A stretch of DNA of 64,000 bases from Brassica napus (lineage: Eukaryota > Streptophyta > Magnoliopsida > Brassicales > Brassicaceae): positions 53,991,452-54,055,451 of the forward strand of contig NC_063447.1 of assembly GCF_020379485.1 (NCBI RefSeq), read 5' to 3'. Every line of letters begins with the position of its first letter. Position 1 is the stretch's first letter. A program made the position numbers and the translations under genes. Positions 33,027-45,306 of this stretch are shown here, piece by piece. The notes under the pieces were generated by a model, which saw only the letters and a program-made list of their open reading frames with translations, was not told the DNA's origin and did not search any database.

Positions 33027-35800
33027 TCATAGAAGGCTACGACCAGGCTAACATCCTATTACCTAAGGGTACGCATCTAGAGATATCTAATGCATTGTAT
33101 TCACCCAGCTCTAAGAGAAGCCTATTGAGCTTTAAAGACATTCGAATGAATGGTTTTCATATTGAGACTAAGGGCAAAGGAAACAAAGAGTTCCTTCAGA
33201 TAATAGAAATCGGCCAAGGACATAAGAAAGTCCTAGAGTCTATACCTACGCTCTCTAATGGCCTTTATTACGCCAAGGTCAGTATGATGGAGGCCAATGC
33301 CGCATTTAATAAAGTGGCCACCGAGAATTTTACTCTCTGGCACGACCGGTTTTTGAATACAAACGGCCATCCTTTTAAAGACTATACGTCTTGATAATGC
33401 TGATGAGTTCACGTCCCAAGCGTTTAATGATTAGTGTATGTCCATGGGGGTAAGTGTGGAACACTCCGTGGCACATGTACATACACAGAACGGCTTGGCT
33501 GAATCATTCATAAAACAAATTCAGCTGATAGCTAAACTATTGCTTATGAGGTCTAAGCTTACGGCCACAACTTGGGGACACGCGGTCTTGCACGCGGCCG
33601 AACTGATTCGTATCAGACCGTCTAGTGAACATAAATATTCCCCATCACAATTGCTTACGGGTCATGAGCCAGACATATTCCATCTGAAGACATTTGGTTG
33701 TGCCGTCTATGTGCCAATTGCACCACCATAGAGAACAAAGATGGGACCTCAAAGGAGGATGGAGATATATGTTGGATATGATTCTCCCAGGATTATAAAA
33801 TACCTTGAGCCAACTACGGGTGATTTATTTAAGGCCAGGTATGTGGATTGTCACTTTGATAAATCCGAACATCCAACATTAGGAGGAGATAGCAGTAAAC
33901 TGGTAAAAGAAATTACATGGAATCAAACATCCTTATCTTGGCAAGATCCTCGGATTCAAAGAGTGTGATTTAGAAGTCTAAAAGATTATACATTTACAAA
34001 AGCTAGCTAATCAATTGCCAGATTCCTTTGCTGACCCGAAAAGAGTGACTAAATCATATATACCAGCTGCTAATGCACCAATCAGAATTGATGTTCAAGA
34101 GGGACACAATCAAGTTGCTACAGAGTCTAGACAACGTTTGAAACGTGGTAGACCAATAGGTTCCAAAGATAAGAACCCTCAGAAAACTAAGAAAGATGTA
34201 GATAATGAAACCGAGGTTGTTGAAACCCTAGACGCGACCGCGGCCGTTCCTAAATCCCAGGACTTAACCGCGGCCGATCCCAAAACCCTAATAGCGATCG
34301 GGGCCGATCATGAATGCTTAGATGCGGCCGGTCCTGATGTATCTAATACTGATTCTTGGGACACAGAGATTCAAGGTACTGAAGGTTCTGATAATAATGA
34401 GATCTCAATAAACTATATCTTGTCTGGGATACAATGGAATAGAAAGAATGTCGACATTGATGATATATTTGCATGCAATGTAGCACTTGAAATCATGGAT
34501 GATAATGAGGATCATGAACCCACATCTATTTATGAGTGCACTCAACGATCAGATTGGATCAATTGGAAAGAAGCTATAAACGTGGAGTTAAACTCTTTAA
34601 AAGAAGAGAGATGTCTTTGAACCAATAGTCCGGACACCTTATGATGTTAAACCAGTCAGCCATAAGTGGGTCTTTGTGAGAAGGAGAAACGAACATGGTA
34701 ATGTCGTTAAATATAAAGCACAGCTTGTTGCACAATGATTCTCACAAAGACCAGGAATAGATTATGAGGAGACATACTCCCCTGTGGTGGATGCTACTAC
34801 TTTTATATTCCTGATAATTCTGGCTATAAGAGAAAAAAATTAGACTTGCGGTTAATGGATATTGTAACTGCATACTTATATGGGCCACTGGATAATGAGA
34901 TTTATATGAAAGTACCAGAGGGTATAGAGTTGAAAAACAAATCGAGTACTCGAGAACAACACTATATAAAGTTGAATAAGTGGATTGAAACAATCAGGCC
35001 GAATGTGGTACAATAGATTAAGTGAGTACTTAGAGAGAGAAGGATACAAGAATGATCCGATCAGCCCTTGTATCTTTATAAATTAATTCGGTCAGGGTTT
35101 TGTGATTATAGCAGTGTATGTTGATGATTTAAATATCCTAGGAACCTCTGGAGAGATTTCCCAAACAGTTGAATATCTTAAGAAAGAATTCGAGATGAAA
35201 GATCTTGGAAAAATAAAGTTTTGTTTGGATTACAGCTTAAGTACATAAGAGATGGAATCCTTGTGCATCAAATGGCATATACAGAAAAAGTACTCAAGAG
35301 ATTCAACATGGCCGAGTCTCACCCCTTATCTAGCCCCATGGTCGTGAGGTCCCTCGGCCTGGACACTGATCTGTTCCGTCCTAAGATGGACAATAAAGAT
35401 GTCTTTGGTCCCGAAGTGCCATATCTTAGTGCCATAGGAGCTTTGATGTATCTGGCTAGTCACACGACCAGATATATGTTTTGCCGTGAATCTATTATCT
35501 AGATTAAGCTCTTGTCCAATCCAAAGGCACTGGAACGGGATTAAACATGTTCTTCGTTACCTGCAAGGAACGAAAGACTCGGGTTTATTTTATACTAACC
35601 AAAACAAAGAAGGTTTAGTTGATTTTGCTGATGCAGGTTATCTTTCGGATCCACACAATGCTCGATCACAGACAGGCTATGTTTTCACACATGGTGGAAC
35701 GGTCATATCATGGCGTTCCATGAAGCAGACGATCACGGCCACATCTTCAAACCATTCGGAGATCTTGGCTGTTCATGAGGCCATCCGCAAGTTGTTCAGA
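33027..35800 (+). pseudogene. Pol remnant of copia element A
   Basis: Pieces in several frames: gag-pre-integrase (NALYSPSSKRSLLSFKDI; HDRF), an integrase part (RLDNADEFTSQAF; VAHVHTQNGLAESFIKQIQ), RT (SHKWVFVRRRNEHG, YEETYSPVVDATT, the YVDDLNILG catalytic motif near 35117) and RNase H (ARSQTGYVFTHGGTVISWRS). The protease and the first integrase Asp are absent, so a deletion lies between about 32880 and 33030 and another at 33350. Confidence 0.9.
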
Positions 35801-35937
35801 ACAGGGGAAGTAATACGTGTTGTACTCTTTTTCCTTCACCATGGTTTTGTCCCACTGGGTTTTCCTGGTAAAGTTTTAATGAGGCAACATCTAAAGCGTA
35901 TTACAATCCATGTATGGTTATGGCATCCAAGAGGGAG

Positions 35938-36215
35938 TGTTATAAATCATATTGTGGATGTCCATAACTGACCCGGTTCATAACCGGCCCAATGCTAGAG
36001 AGAGAGAGAGTTGACCGTGAGGAGAGAGAGAGAGAAAGAGAATCAGCATCTTGCATTTTCCTTATTAGATTATGATTTGTACTATTTCTATATTTGTATT
36101 TTTTTTTTTTTAGTCTTTTCATTATTGTATGACGGTGTAATTCTTTATATATAAAAGACTCTTTATGTTTATGAATAACACAAAAACATTGATTTCATTT
36201 TGTAGTTTCACAACA
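35938..36215 (+). repeat. 3' LTR of copia element A
   Basis: Same ends as the 5' LTR but ~27 bp longer, because of an extra gttgaccgtgag plus AG tract near 36010. Flanked on the right by the TAAAC duplication. Confidence 0.95.
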
Positions 36216-38426
36216 TAAACTCACTTTATCGATAATCCTTAGAACAGTATATATATATATATAACCTCTTGTGTCAGAAAAAGAACGGTATGACCTCTAC
36301 GATGTTATTTATTTATTTTTTGTTACCTAACTAATGAGAATAAAGGAGCATTAGTATGATCCCAAGATACAATCTCACCGACAACTCCTAGTTTCCTACC
36401 ATGCATTGACGACCTATAGTTGTATCCTTTAACGTACTGTAGTTCATGTAGTTTTGTAACTCAACACCAACTTTTATGAAGGTCAATCGTTAAATTTAAT
36501 TGGTAATACTAATTTTAGGATTAGTCAAAAATAATAATATTAATTTTAGGGTTTGTAGAATAATCCTTAGTACAAGCGAATGGCCGTTAGAAGTTTCCAA
36601 TATATAAAACCACAATCACGGAGTACTGTGAAATGATTTATCTGCCTTTTGTTTCTATATTTTATATTATTTAACACTTGTTTGTTTGTTTGTTTCTTGA
36701 GAAACATTTGTTTGTTAAAATTGTTAATTTAAAAGATGAATTCCTGAGACAGCTACTGCGAGATATAAAATTCACCAAATATCCATGTAATATCTGCACA
36801 TGGATGTGATAATTTATCACACAGACAGACAGACATATATATTTCTAGCGTGAGTCAAACGCTTTATACGAAATAATATTATATTTTGTGATGTTTATTT
36901 AGAACAGAAATTTTAAACACAGAATATAATTGTAATAAAAAAAGAGAACCTGAAGATCATCAATACTTTTCATTGCAGACCTCAATGCAATTGTAGGAGA
37001 CGTCCCATACGAAAGGATGGTAACTCGTAGGATGCATGTTCAAGGCTAAGAGATATTGTAAAATAAAGATCACAGTTTATGACGTTAATCAAAAATTCCA
37101 TTTTGGGGCATTATAATCAGCCCTTAATTAAATTTTAGGAACAAAGACGTATAATTTAGTATTCAATTTTTGATAACCATTTAGTATGTTGTATGTGAAA
37201 CATTTCGATGCGACTGCATATTTTGACAATTGATCCATGCATATTTTGTAAGGCTACATTACGATATTATGGATTCAAATATAATAAAGTATTGGAACAC
37301 AATTTTCAAAAGATCCAGTTGAATTTCCTGTAATTACATGTTTGATTATGGTGTTCTGTTTGAAGATGAAGTATAGCTGACTTTTTTTTACTACATAAAT
37401 ATAGCTAAATAATGATGAATTGAATGTTCTTGCTAGCGCAAATTCCCTCGCTAGAATCTGCTATTTGAGCTGTCTAAACGTTAAACTCCGTTTTTGAAAA
37501 TGGAATTGGTATCAAAAGTTATCATCTGATTATAAATTATTATTTTCTTTTTGTAAAAGATCTGATTATAAATTATCCGTTGACAAAAAAATAGAATACA
37601 AAATTATCCGTAGTCTCGAGAAAAAATTGAAACGAGACCAAATGTTGTTCTGCTTGTGGCATAGTTTTTGTTTATAGAAAAAACTTATATATAATTAATT
37701 TAGTTTGAATGATTTTATATTCAAATAATTGGTTGAATAGTTTGAATATGAATAACTTTTTTTGACATATAATATGAATCACTTTACTTCCTATAATACT
37801 AAATTTATCATTTTGTAAACTAATTTAGGTCATCTTTCAATATTATAACTCCACTAATTTTTAGATTATGATTATATCTAAATTATATTCTAAGATGTAT
37901 CTTAGTACAATAGTACTGTCCCGCGTGCCGTGTGACAAATTTGAGTTTAAATACGAAAAATATATATTTTCAAACCAATATTTTTTCCAAATGGAAACTC
38001 ATAAATCCTCACACAGAAACAGAAAAAAAGAACATCTAAAAACTAAATTCCTGTTCAAAAAAAATTCAAAAAAGGAAACAAAAGAGAATGGACGAAAATT
38101 TGCCACCCGTATTTCGAACATCAGAAAACAACACATGGAAAGCCAGTTTACAAAAAAAAGAAAACAACGCATGAGCTGATACTGTGGCGAGAGACTATTG
38201 TTTACCATCATTTTTATATCTATTATGGTTGAATTTTGAGATCTTGAATTTTCCTAACAATCAATCAACCGCAACAGTCGACGAGGAGAGAATACAAAAA
38301 TATATTCGTGTATAGGAAAATATCGATATGGTCACATGCCAAGGTAATCTCTATCCCTGAGACCCTGACACACCACTTATCAATTATTTTTATAATGAGG
38401 GTTAATACAAACATGATCTGACACAC
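36216..38426. other. Intergenic, no gene seen
   Basis: AT-rich; (TA)n at about 36248-36262 and a short (ACAG)n at about 36822-36834. The Lys-rich plus-strand frame at 37868-38179 is low-complexity and has no recognisable domain. Confidence 0.5.
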
Positions 38427-39158
38427 TATACTTTTCTCAATTTACCATGTTATTGTTATTGAAATTTCATTTGGTTTCTTGATTGAGACAGATGGGACTT
38501 GCATTGTTTCCTATCTATTATGCATGACTCGAAGATGTCAAGAACCATGCATAAAATTTAACTATTTTCTTAGAACATGTTTAATAGAAATTTTTAGGAT
38601 AGAATTCTTAGAAAAATATAAAAATCTGTCTTTTAATTTTTAATTAAAAAAACTAGAATCGGTTCTTAAATAAGACTATACTTTTCTCAATTTACCATGT
38701 TATTGTTATTGAAATTTCATTTGGTTTCTTTAATGAGACAGATGAGACTTGCATTGTTTCCTATCTATTATGCATGACACGAAGATGTCAAGAATCATGC
38801 ATAAAATTTAACTATTTTCTTAGAATATGTTTAATGGAGATTTTTAGGATAGGTTCTTAGCGGAATATAAAAATCCGTCTATTAATTTTTAACTAAAAAA
38901 ATTAGAACCGGTTCTTAAATAAGATTCCTATCTATTATGCATGACTCGAAGATGTCAAGAATCATGCATAAAATTTAACTATTTTCTTAGAACATGTTTA
39001 ATGGAGATTTTTAGGATAGATTTTTAGCGGAATATAAGAATCTGTCTCTTAACTTTTAACTAAAAAATCTAGAACCGGTTTTTAAATATCTTATTTAAGA
39101 ACCGGTTCTACCTTTTTTAGTTATAAACTAAGAAACAGATTCTTATATTCCGCTGAGA
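38427..39158. repeat. Tandem repeat (250 bp, 250 bp, partial) ending in an inverted copy
   Basis: Unit 1 is 38427-38676, unit 2 is 38677-38926 and unit 3 (5'-deleted) is 38927-39088. Shared words include ctatctattatgcatgac and aagatgtcaagaa. The last part of unit 3 is repeated inverted at 39092-39158, producing a hairpin of about 66 bp arms with a 3-base loop. It looks like a MITE family with GGTTCTTA-type ends that was amplified in place. Confidence 0.85.
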
Positions 39159-40158
39159 ACTTCACTTTAGAATCCCTCAATAATAATATATTTTTTTTTT
39201 TTTTGAAAATTGTCCCTCAATAATTATGCTCTTAGGATTTCCATTCACTCCAATCAAATGATGTACGCGTCAGCATTCGTTCAATAACATATGAAAATTT
39301 TGTACATTGGTAAATGGTAGGTGGTGTCTTCGATCTCAAATCGTAGGCATTTGCAAGGTTGCATGCATAGCATATGCATACCTTAACAACTTTATTTCCC
39401 CGATCTTCTTCACAAAATACGATAATATTTTGTCATAGTAAATGAGGTTATATTATCGTCAACCTTTTTTTTGTCCCAATGTTCTCTTAATAATTGATGT
39501 TCAATGTTATGTTATATTATCGTATAATAAATTTAGTTTAATAGAATCTAATCTTAGGATGAATTATACTCCCATAGAAGTTTTATTTATTCATTTTGCC
39601 ATATATTCTATTCTCCAAAAATAACGATCCTTTATCCAGCATAATAAAATAAATTTGCTAGATTTCACCATAACTCTATTTATATTTCATCACCAACACA
39701 ATTAATGTAAGTTATGAACATTTTGATAGTAGATAACCTTTTTGCTAAAATATATCGTAGGAATCCTTGAGAAGATCTCGTATGAGAGCTCTCTTCTCAC
39801 GCCATACATATATAATTACAAAAATGTAAAAAAAAAAAAGAGTACTGATACAAAAGGTCCGAGGAGAGAAAAAGTGAAGATGGAGTATGGCAGATGGAGG
39901 AAAGCCAAAAGTTGAAAAGAGAAAGAGACAAGAGATGCACGAGGGTGTTGAATTCATGCCTTGTGTGTTTTCAGTATTTGGACCACCTAGCTCATCTTTT
40001 TTTTAAGCTCCTCTGCTTCTTCTTCGTTATCAAGATACAATTCAAAGTAAATACTAACTACTATCAGATAAATAGAGTCTAGTATTGACACATACAAAAA
40101 AAGAAGAAGCATATATAAAGAGCTAGTACGATTTACAAATCTCCTTTACTTGAATGTG
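39159..40158. other. Intergenic, no gene seen
   Basis: No coding signal beyond short chance frames. Confidence 0.5.
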
Positions 40159-40392
40159 TTCCCTTTGTTTCAAATTATAATTAGTTTTGGCTACAAACAC
40201 AATTTTTAAAGTAACCATTCTTTAATATTTAATTAAAAAGAGAATGACCAATAATAAATTATACTTAAGAGCTTTTAAGACTTTAGTTAAATACTGCTTA
40301 GCCTGTTAACTTTTTGCATTGAAATTTGGAAACAATTTACATTGTGAAACAACAAAAACTCTACAACTATTTATATATTAAAACAGATGGAG
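40159..40392. mobile_element. Stowaway-like MITE (~234 bp, diverged)
   Basis: The left end TTCCCTTTGTTTCAAATTAT, then agttttggctac, parallels the element at 6234. The right end finishes acagatggag, followed by TA. The left TA has decayed to tg. Confidence 0.7.
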
Positions 40393-41357
40393 TATTATAG
40401 ATAAGTCGTATTCAACCATATGGATGAATTACTACAAGTGTTCCAAGAAATGGAGGATGAATTCATAGAAAAGGTATAAATGCGGTTTTTATTATAACGA
40501 AAATGGTATAAATGTGTTTAACACAAAAGTATCATCCTATATATATGGTTTAAGATGTTATAAATGCTTCTTATCATAAAGAAGAGATATAGTTAGATGT
40601 TACACCGTAGAATTTTGTTCATAAAAATGTTCAAGTGATTTGGTTAATTTCGGCTCCTACATGATTTTGGAAACAAACGTGGAGAATATTACACAAGTGG
40701 AGTCATGATCAGGAACTCTCGCTTTGCTTTGACAAGGATAGTTCGATATGTCGCTCCCTCAGACCGAACCAACCATTTATGTCACGTGGCGTATCATTAT
40801 TTAGCTTCTAAAGGGCCGAATATGGCCCAAAATAATATAAGTGGGGCCTTTAAACGAAACTCGTTAAGTTGTATTTACACGTTCGAAGAAAGGAACAAAG
40901 AAGAGAGGGAAGATTCCTAAGGGGGGTTTCTCTTGGATTCCTAGGACTTTTTCAAAAGATTAAAAGTTTCTTAGTTCTAAACACGAAGAGAACAGAAGGC
41001 CAACTATAATCACAATGCTAGGGTTTAAGATTGGAGATTCAGTGATTAGATTTTAGGTTTATCTTTCTCAATGTTTAACAAAAACATTTCTGGAGATTCA
41101 GCTATTTAAAAAGTTTTGTAGGTAAGGAAATTAATATTTTAATAAATGATAATTTGCTTTGTAACTCTTTTCACATTCAAGATTAAGCTTATGGTTAATA
41201 CAATCTTGATAGTCTTCACACATTTTAGTTTCACTTTGCACTTAGAAACCCTTAAAGGATGTTTGCAATGATTGCCAAAACCGAAAATAAACTTTGTTTT
41301 TCTGGTTTAGAAAGAAGGATAAAAAGGCTTTTTGCTTTGAACATTATTGGATTATGT
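40393..41357. other. 3' flank of OFP17; no further gene seen
   Basis: Contains CACGTGGC (G-box core) near 40783 and the gene-promoter-like word gggcc near 40815, but no reading frame of known type on either strand. Confidence 0.4.
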
Positions 41358-42036
41358 TCATTCACCTGAAAACAAGTCTCTGCAGAGCTCTTCATAGAAT
41401 CTGGAGACAAGTTCAATGAAGACAGGGCTCTTAAGATTCTTCCAACAGAAGAGAAGCTCCTCTATGTCCATTAAGTCATCCATTTTCCCTTCTTCAGTCA
41501 GATGAGTAAGATAGTTTTCAAAGCTTCTGCAAGCATCTTCCACAGCATTGTCTTCGAATGTATCTCTTGAGTTCAGTGATTTCTTGGTCCATGACGCAGA
41601 AACAGGTGTCGTGATGGGTGAAGTGAACAGCTTCTTGGCTGCTGCTGGCGTAAGAGGCGAATGTGTAAACTTCGAAAAATCATCATCCTTCACACTAACT
41701 GCAATTCCAATTGGAGAATAAACAGATAAATTAAAAAAGCTTGTAAGACATTTTTGTTTACGAACATTGTAGAGAAGTTTTCTTACAAGGTTTGGTCTGG
41801 CTTATCTTCTGGTCTTTGATTTTGCTGAGAAAACAGAGACAAGACAGCAAAGAGGAAGGACAGATTGGCTTCTTGGGATGATGTCGATGTCTAGGTTTGA
41901 CATTGCCATGACGTGCACGGCGAAGAGGTCTCATGAAGACAGGTCTCTTAACTCTGAAGCGGAAGAGAGAGACGAATCTGTTGCATGATTCTGAAAGCTT
42001 TGATCTGAAGTTAACCAAAGTTGCTTTCGCTCTCAT
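41358..42036 (-). CDS. OFP17: OVATE family protein 17 (2 exons)
   Basis: Exons 42036-41787 and 41698-41358 on the minus strand; donor T|GTAAGA, acceptor TTGCAG|TT; 196 aa. The start is placed at MRAKATLVNFRSKL; the open frame runs further upstream but the added residues (HHHDFDTQRREPH...) look non-coding. N-terminal half: basic, with RFRVKRPVFMRP and RHGNVKPRHRHHPKK, possible nuclear localisation. The C-terminal OVATE domain runs from about FEDNAVEDACRSFENYL to CRDLFSGE and includes MDIEELLFCWKNLKSPVFIELV. OFPs repress transcription and interact with TALE homeodomain proteins. The position between EPFL6 and OFP2 agrees with Arabidopsis At2g30395 as I recall it. Confidence 0.9.
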
Positions 42037-43462
42037 TGTGTTGAAGCTTTTCGTTGTTGTTTTGGTGTGGTGATCCTCTTTGGACTTTCTGTTTTGTTTT
42101 GGTGTGTATAAGGTTAGTGAGAGGAAGGCTTGTGTTGCATGGGGTTCACGTCTTTGGGTGTCAAAGTCATGATGGTGGAGTCCCATGAAGTTTAAAACGG
42201 TGGATAATAAATCTAAACTATACATTAGTTTTGCTCAATAATTATTTTCCTATGCCACTGATATTAAACCCAACGTTTTGACTTTTAATTAACTACATGA
42301 TTTGCCTTATTAATAAACTTGAAAACTACTAAACCAATTCACCTTCCGTTGCCCACATATTGTTCTATACAATTAATAAAACACAGTGTTTTGCCTTATT
42401 ACTAAACCATACAATTAAAAACCGATACTAAACCAAACCATTAAAAATCATCAAATTAGATGAGTTGTTTCCTACATATGCTAAGAAAACCATTGATAAA
42501 ACATTGTATTAAATTATGATAGTACCTTTTTCCTGTATTACATCGCATCTTCATCTTAATAACACCACCTGTTTTCTCAGTCTGGAAAATCAAAACACTT
42601 ATATTAGATAGAACAAATCCATGTAATTGATTAAGAAAGCTTGAAAATTGTATTCTTTCGATCATAATATATATCATGTTTTATACAAATTTAAAAAAAT
42701 TCAACATCAAAACAATAAGATAATATCCGTAGAAATTATTTTGTTTAAAATTAAAACTAATCATTTATTAATTTCCTAAAAGAATGACCTTCCTAAATCT
42801 ATTCCTATATTTTAGCAAATCTTTGTAACAATCACGATACCAAATCATTCACATAACTAGCACAAGATTTTTTAGGTTTCTTTTCTTGCAAATCACGTTT
42901 AAAATCATATCATTTAACCGGACTAACCTGTTTAGTATTTTATGGGCTTGGTCCATTAAAATATAATTAAAGCTTAATTCACATATATTGTGATGAAAAT
43001 AAAGTTTTAACATTGTAATTAAGTTTTGGTCCATTTGACCAAATTAATTACCAAATAGTTATTTTTTTATTTGTCATGGTGTTAATATAATACATATGGT
43101 TTATATATCAACCCATCTATTTATAATTTACATAAGATGTTTTATTTTGAAAATTTTGAATTATAAATTTATATAAATATATAATTACATTATAAATAGG
43201 ATAATGTAGTTAAGTATTACTAATTGACAAATATCTTATATAATAAATTGTTTTGATTTGTCTAATATCCCATCACGATATAAACAATCAACAACAAATT
43301 TAGAAACAATTACTTTTTCATGTTGGGTTTAATCTTGGTAATAAAATGAACCGAGCTTTCTTTTGGGTTTACATCAATCTAAAAACTCAAAAAAATATGA
43401 AACAGTAACATCAATGTTTAACATCTATTAAGTTTGAACATATATCCGCGCGGACGCGCAGA
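42037..43462. other. OFP17 upstream region and AT-rich intergenic DNA
   Basis: No gene could be supported. The 42456-42677 and 42849-43034 minus-strand frames lack any known feature. A Helitron-like element ends at about 43475 and may cover part of this stretch. Confidence 0.45.
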
Positions 43463-43475
43463 TTCAAAATCTAGT
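43441..43475 (+). mobile_element. Helitron-like 3' end (duplicated)
   Basis: tatatccgcgcggacgcgcagattcaaaatCTAGT: GC-rich hairpin words, a short spacer and CTAGT. The last 13 bases of the end plus 25 flanking bases are then repeated in tandem. Confidence 0.5.
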
Positions 43476-43538
43476 GTTTTTTATATTGCAAGTGTTTGGG
43501 TTCAAAATCTAGTGTTTTTTATATTGCAAGTGTTTGGT
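43463..43538. repeat. Perfect 38 bp tandem duplication across a Helitron end
   Basis: 43463-43500 and 43501-43538 are the same (ttcaaaatctagtgtttttt, then atattgcaagtgtttggg; the final base differs in context only). Confidence 0.9.
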
Positions 43539-44907
43539 GGCTCTTGCTTATGACTAAAATCCAAGATGATAAAATTGGTTTTGGCTTTGTATAATTGATA
43601 AGGTCCTTGGTTAATTGGTGGGTCAATGCAACCGGATATATTGAACATAAACCGGTCTCATATCTAGTGATAATGAATTTGATGTAAAGATTACTTGCCT
43701 TTTAGATGTTTCTTTTTTTAGGTCTGTTCACTTCTTATGTAAGCTCTATTTTCAAATTGTTGAAATATGAATGATAACTTGATTTTAACTTGAAAGTCAT
43801 TGCTTCTGATGTAAATAATCTTTGTTTTTTTTTTTGTTGATCTATACATGTGATATTTTGACAAAGAAAGCAAAGAGAATTGCTATTAAAGATAGATATA
43901 AAACTCCTAAATCTTTCTTAGTAGCATACATGATACATCTTAATTCTATAAGTATAAAAAATAAGGACTTCAAATAAAATGCAAAACGGTTATGTAAGTT
44001 TGCCAGATTTATCAATGAGTCTATAAAACTGATGTTTTAGGTGCCAAAAGATATTTATATATTTAGAGGACCTCAATTTCAGTAAACTAAAGATGATGTA
44101 GTGGTAAATACTATTACATCTGATTTAGAGATCCAGAGTTTGAACTTGAAAATAGCTTAATTTTTTCTTCTTTTGGAACAATTCATAGATCTTGGTTTGT
44201 TAACAACAATCACCACCATGATATCAAGGCTGATTTAGTTCCCGTTTCATATCAATAGCTCTCACTGGTCACATGTGCATGTTTAAAGTAAGGACTAAGG
44301 ATTATGGATACTGTTTTGATTTGGATAATCATCTTTCTTTGTTGAAGAAACAATTAACAAAAAATTGTTGATTTGGAAAGGGAACGTAAGGAGAAAACGG
44401 GTGTAAAAGTGTGGTGTTAGTGGACACTTTGGACCAATATTTTCTTAGTTTTCATCATTATGATTCAAAAGCTGTCCCATTTACTTATTTACAGATTTTA
44501 AATAAAAATGCAAATTATTGATTAACACTGGTATCATCATTTTGCATATCTGTATCAGCTTAATATATTGGGATATATTTATACAAAGTTTAATAAATAA
44601 ATACTAAATTAAGAAAAGAAACAAATATCATCTTTTAGGATCTGGAAGATATTGTTGCCGATGAAGAATATCTCCAAAGAGAAGGAGACCATATAATGGT
44701 GAACCCCAAAAAACAAATGATTAAAAATTCCCGATTTTGCTAGCTTTCTACCCCTTTGTTGCCGATGAAGAATATCTTCAAAAAGAAGGAGACCATTTAT
44801 ATATGTTAATCAATAAATATATAAAATTCTCATAAAGTTATCAGACTTCTTTTTATTTATCAGACTTCATTTGAACTACATCAAAATCCATTAATTGTAT
44901 TTTCATA
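43539..44907. other. Intergenic with a 39 bp direct repeat
   Basis: ttgttgccgatgaagaatat, then a similar ctcaaaagaaggagaccat-type tail, occurs at 44652-44691 and again at 44756-44795. No gene seen. Confidence 0.6.
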
Positions 44908-44912
44908 ATTTT

Positions 44913-45181
44913 TGTTATAAACCATTTAGTGATCGACCCATTTATCAGCCCGTGTACCAAGACGGGCCAAGCCCATCCGCAGGATCATACTGGCGCCTAT
45001 CTACTCTTGTGTTTATCTACATTATAGTTGGTGTTTATGTTACGTATTGCTAGTCATTATCTAGTTAAGGATAAGTACGATCTCATGTCGATCCAGTACT
45101 TAGACCGTCATTACCATATGTATATAAAGACCAGTTGGTCGACCTAATAATACACACAAGTTCCCCTCTTCATTCACAACA
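44913..45181 (+). repeat. 5' LTR of copia element B
   Basis: TG...CA ends; a TATATAAAG promoter box at 45121-45129, about 60 bp before the LTR end, so the R-U5 part is short. Confidence 0.97.
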
Positions 45182-45197
45182 CGTTATCAGCACGACG
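45182..45197 (+). other. Primer binding site, tRNA-Ile anticodon-arm type (copia B)
   Basis: Directly after the LTR: CGTTATCAGCACGACG. The complement ends GCUGAUAACG, which matches the tRNA-Ile anticodon arm as I recall it (GCUAAUAACG), except for G in place of A at anticodon position 34, the base that is inosine in the mature tRNA. Confidence 0.6.
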
Positions 45198-45306
45198 TTG
45201 CTCTCATAAACCCTAACCCTAAAAAACCAGAAATAAATCCGAGCAGTAAAAACCCTAATTCCCGACGAACTTCAAACAGCTCTATCCCTCAACTCCGGTG
45301 GATCCA

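Larger units (their letters stand above)
30284..36215 (+). mobile_element. Copia element A, structurally complete but coding-dead
   Basis: LTRs 30284-30534 and 35938-36215, with perfect 5 bp target duplications TAAAC (30279-30283 and 36216-36220), a purine tract AAGAGGGAG before the 3' LTR, and an internal-type primer site (30535 onward). Gag and pol are broken by many stops and frameshifts, and protease plus part of the integrase are deleted. The LTRs differ at many sites and in their (AG)n lengths, so the insertion is fairly old. Confidence 0.95.
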
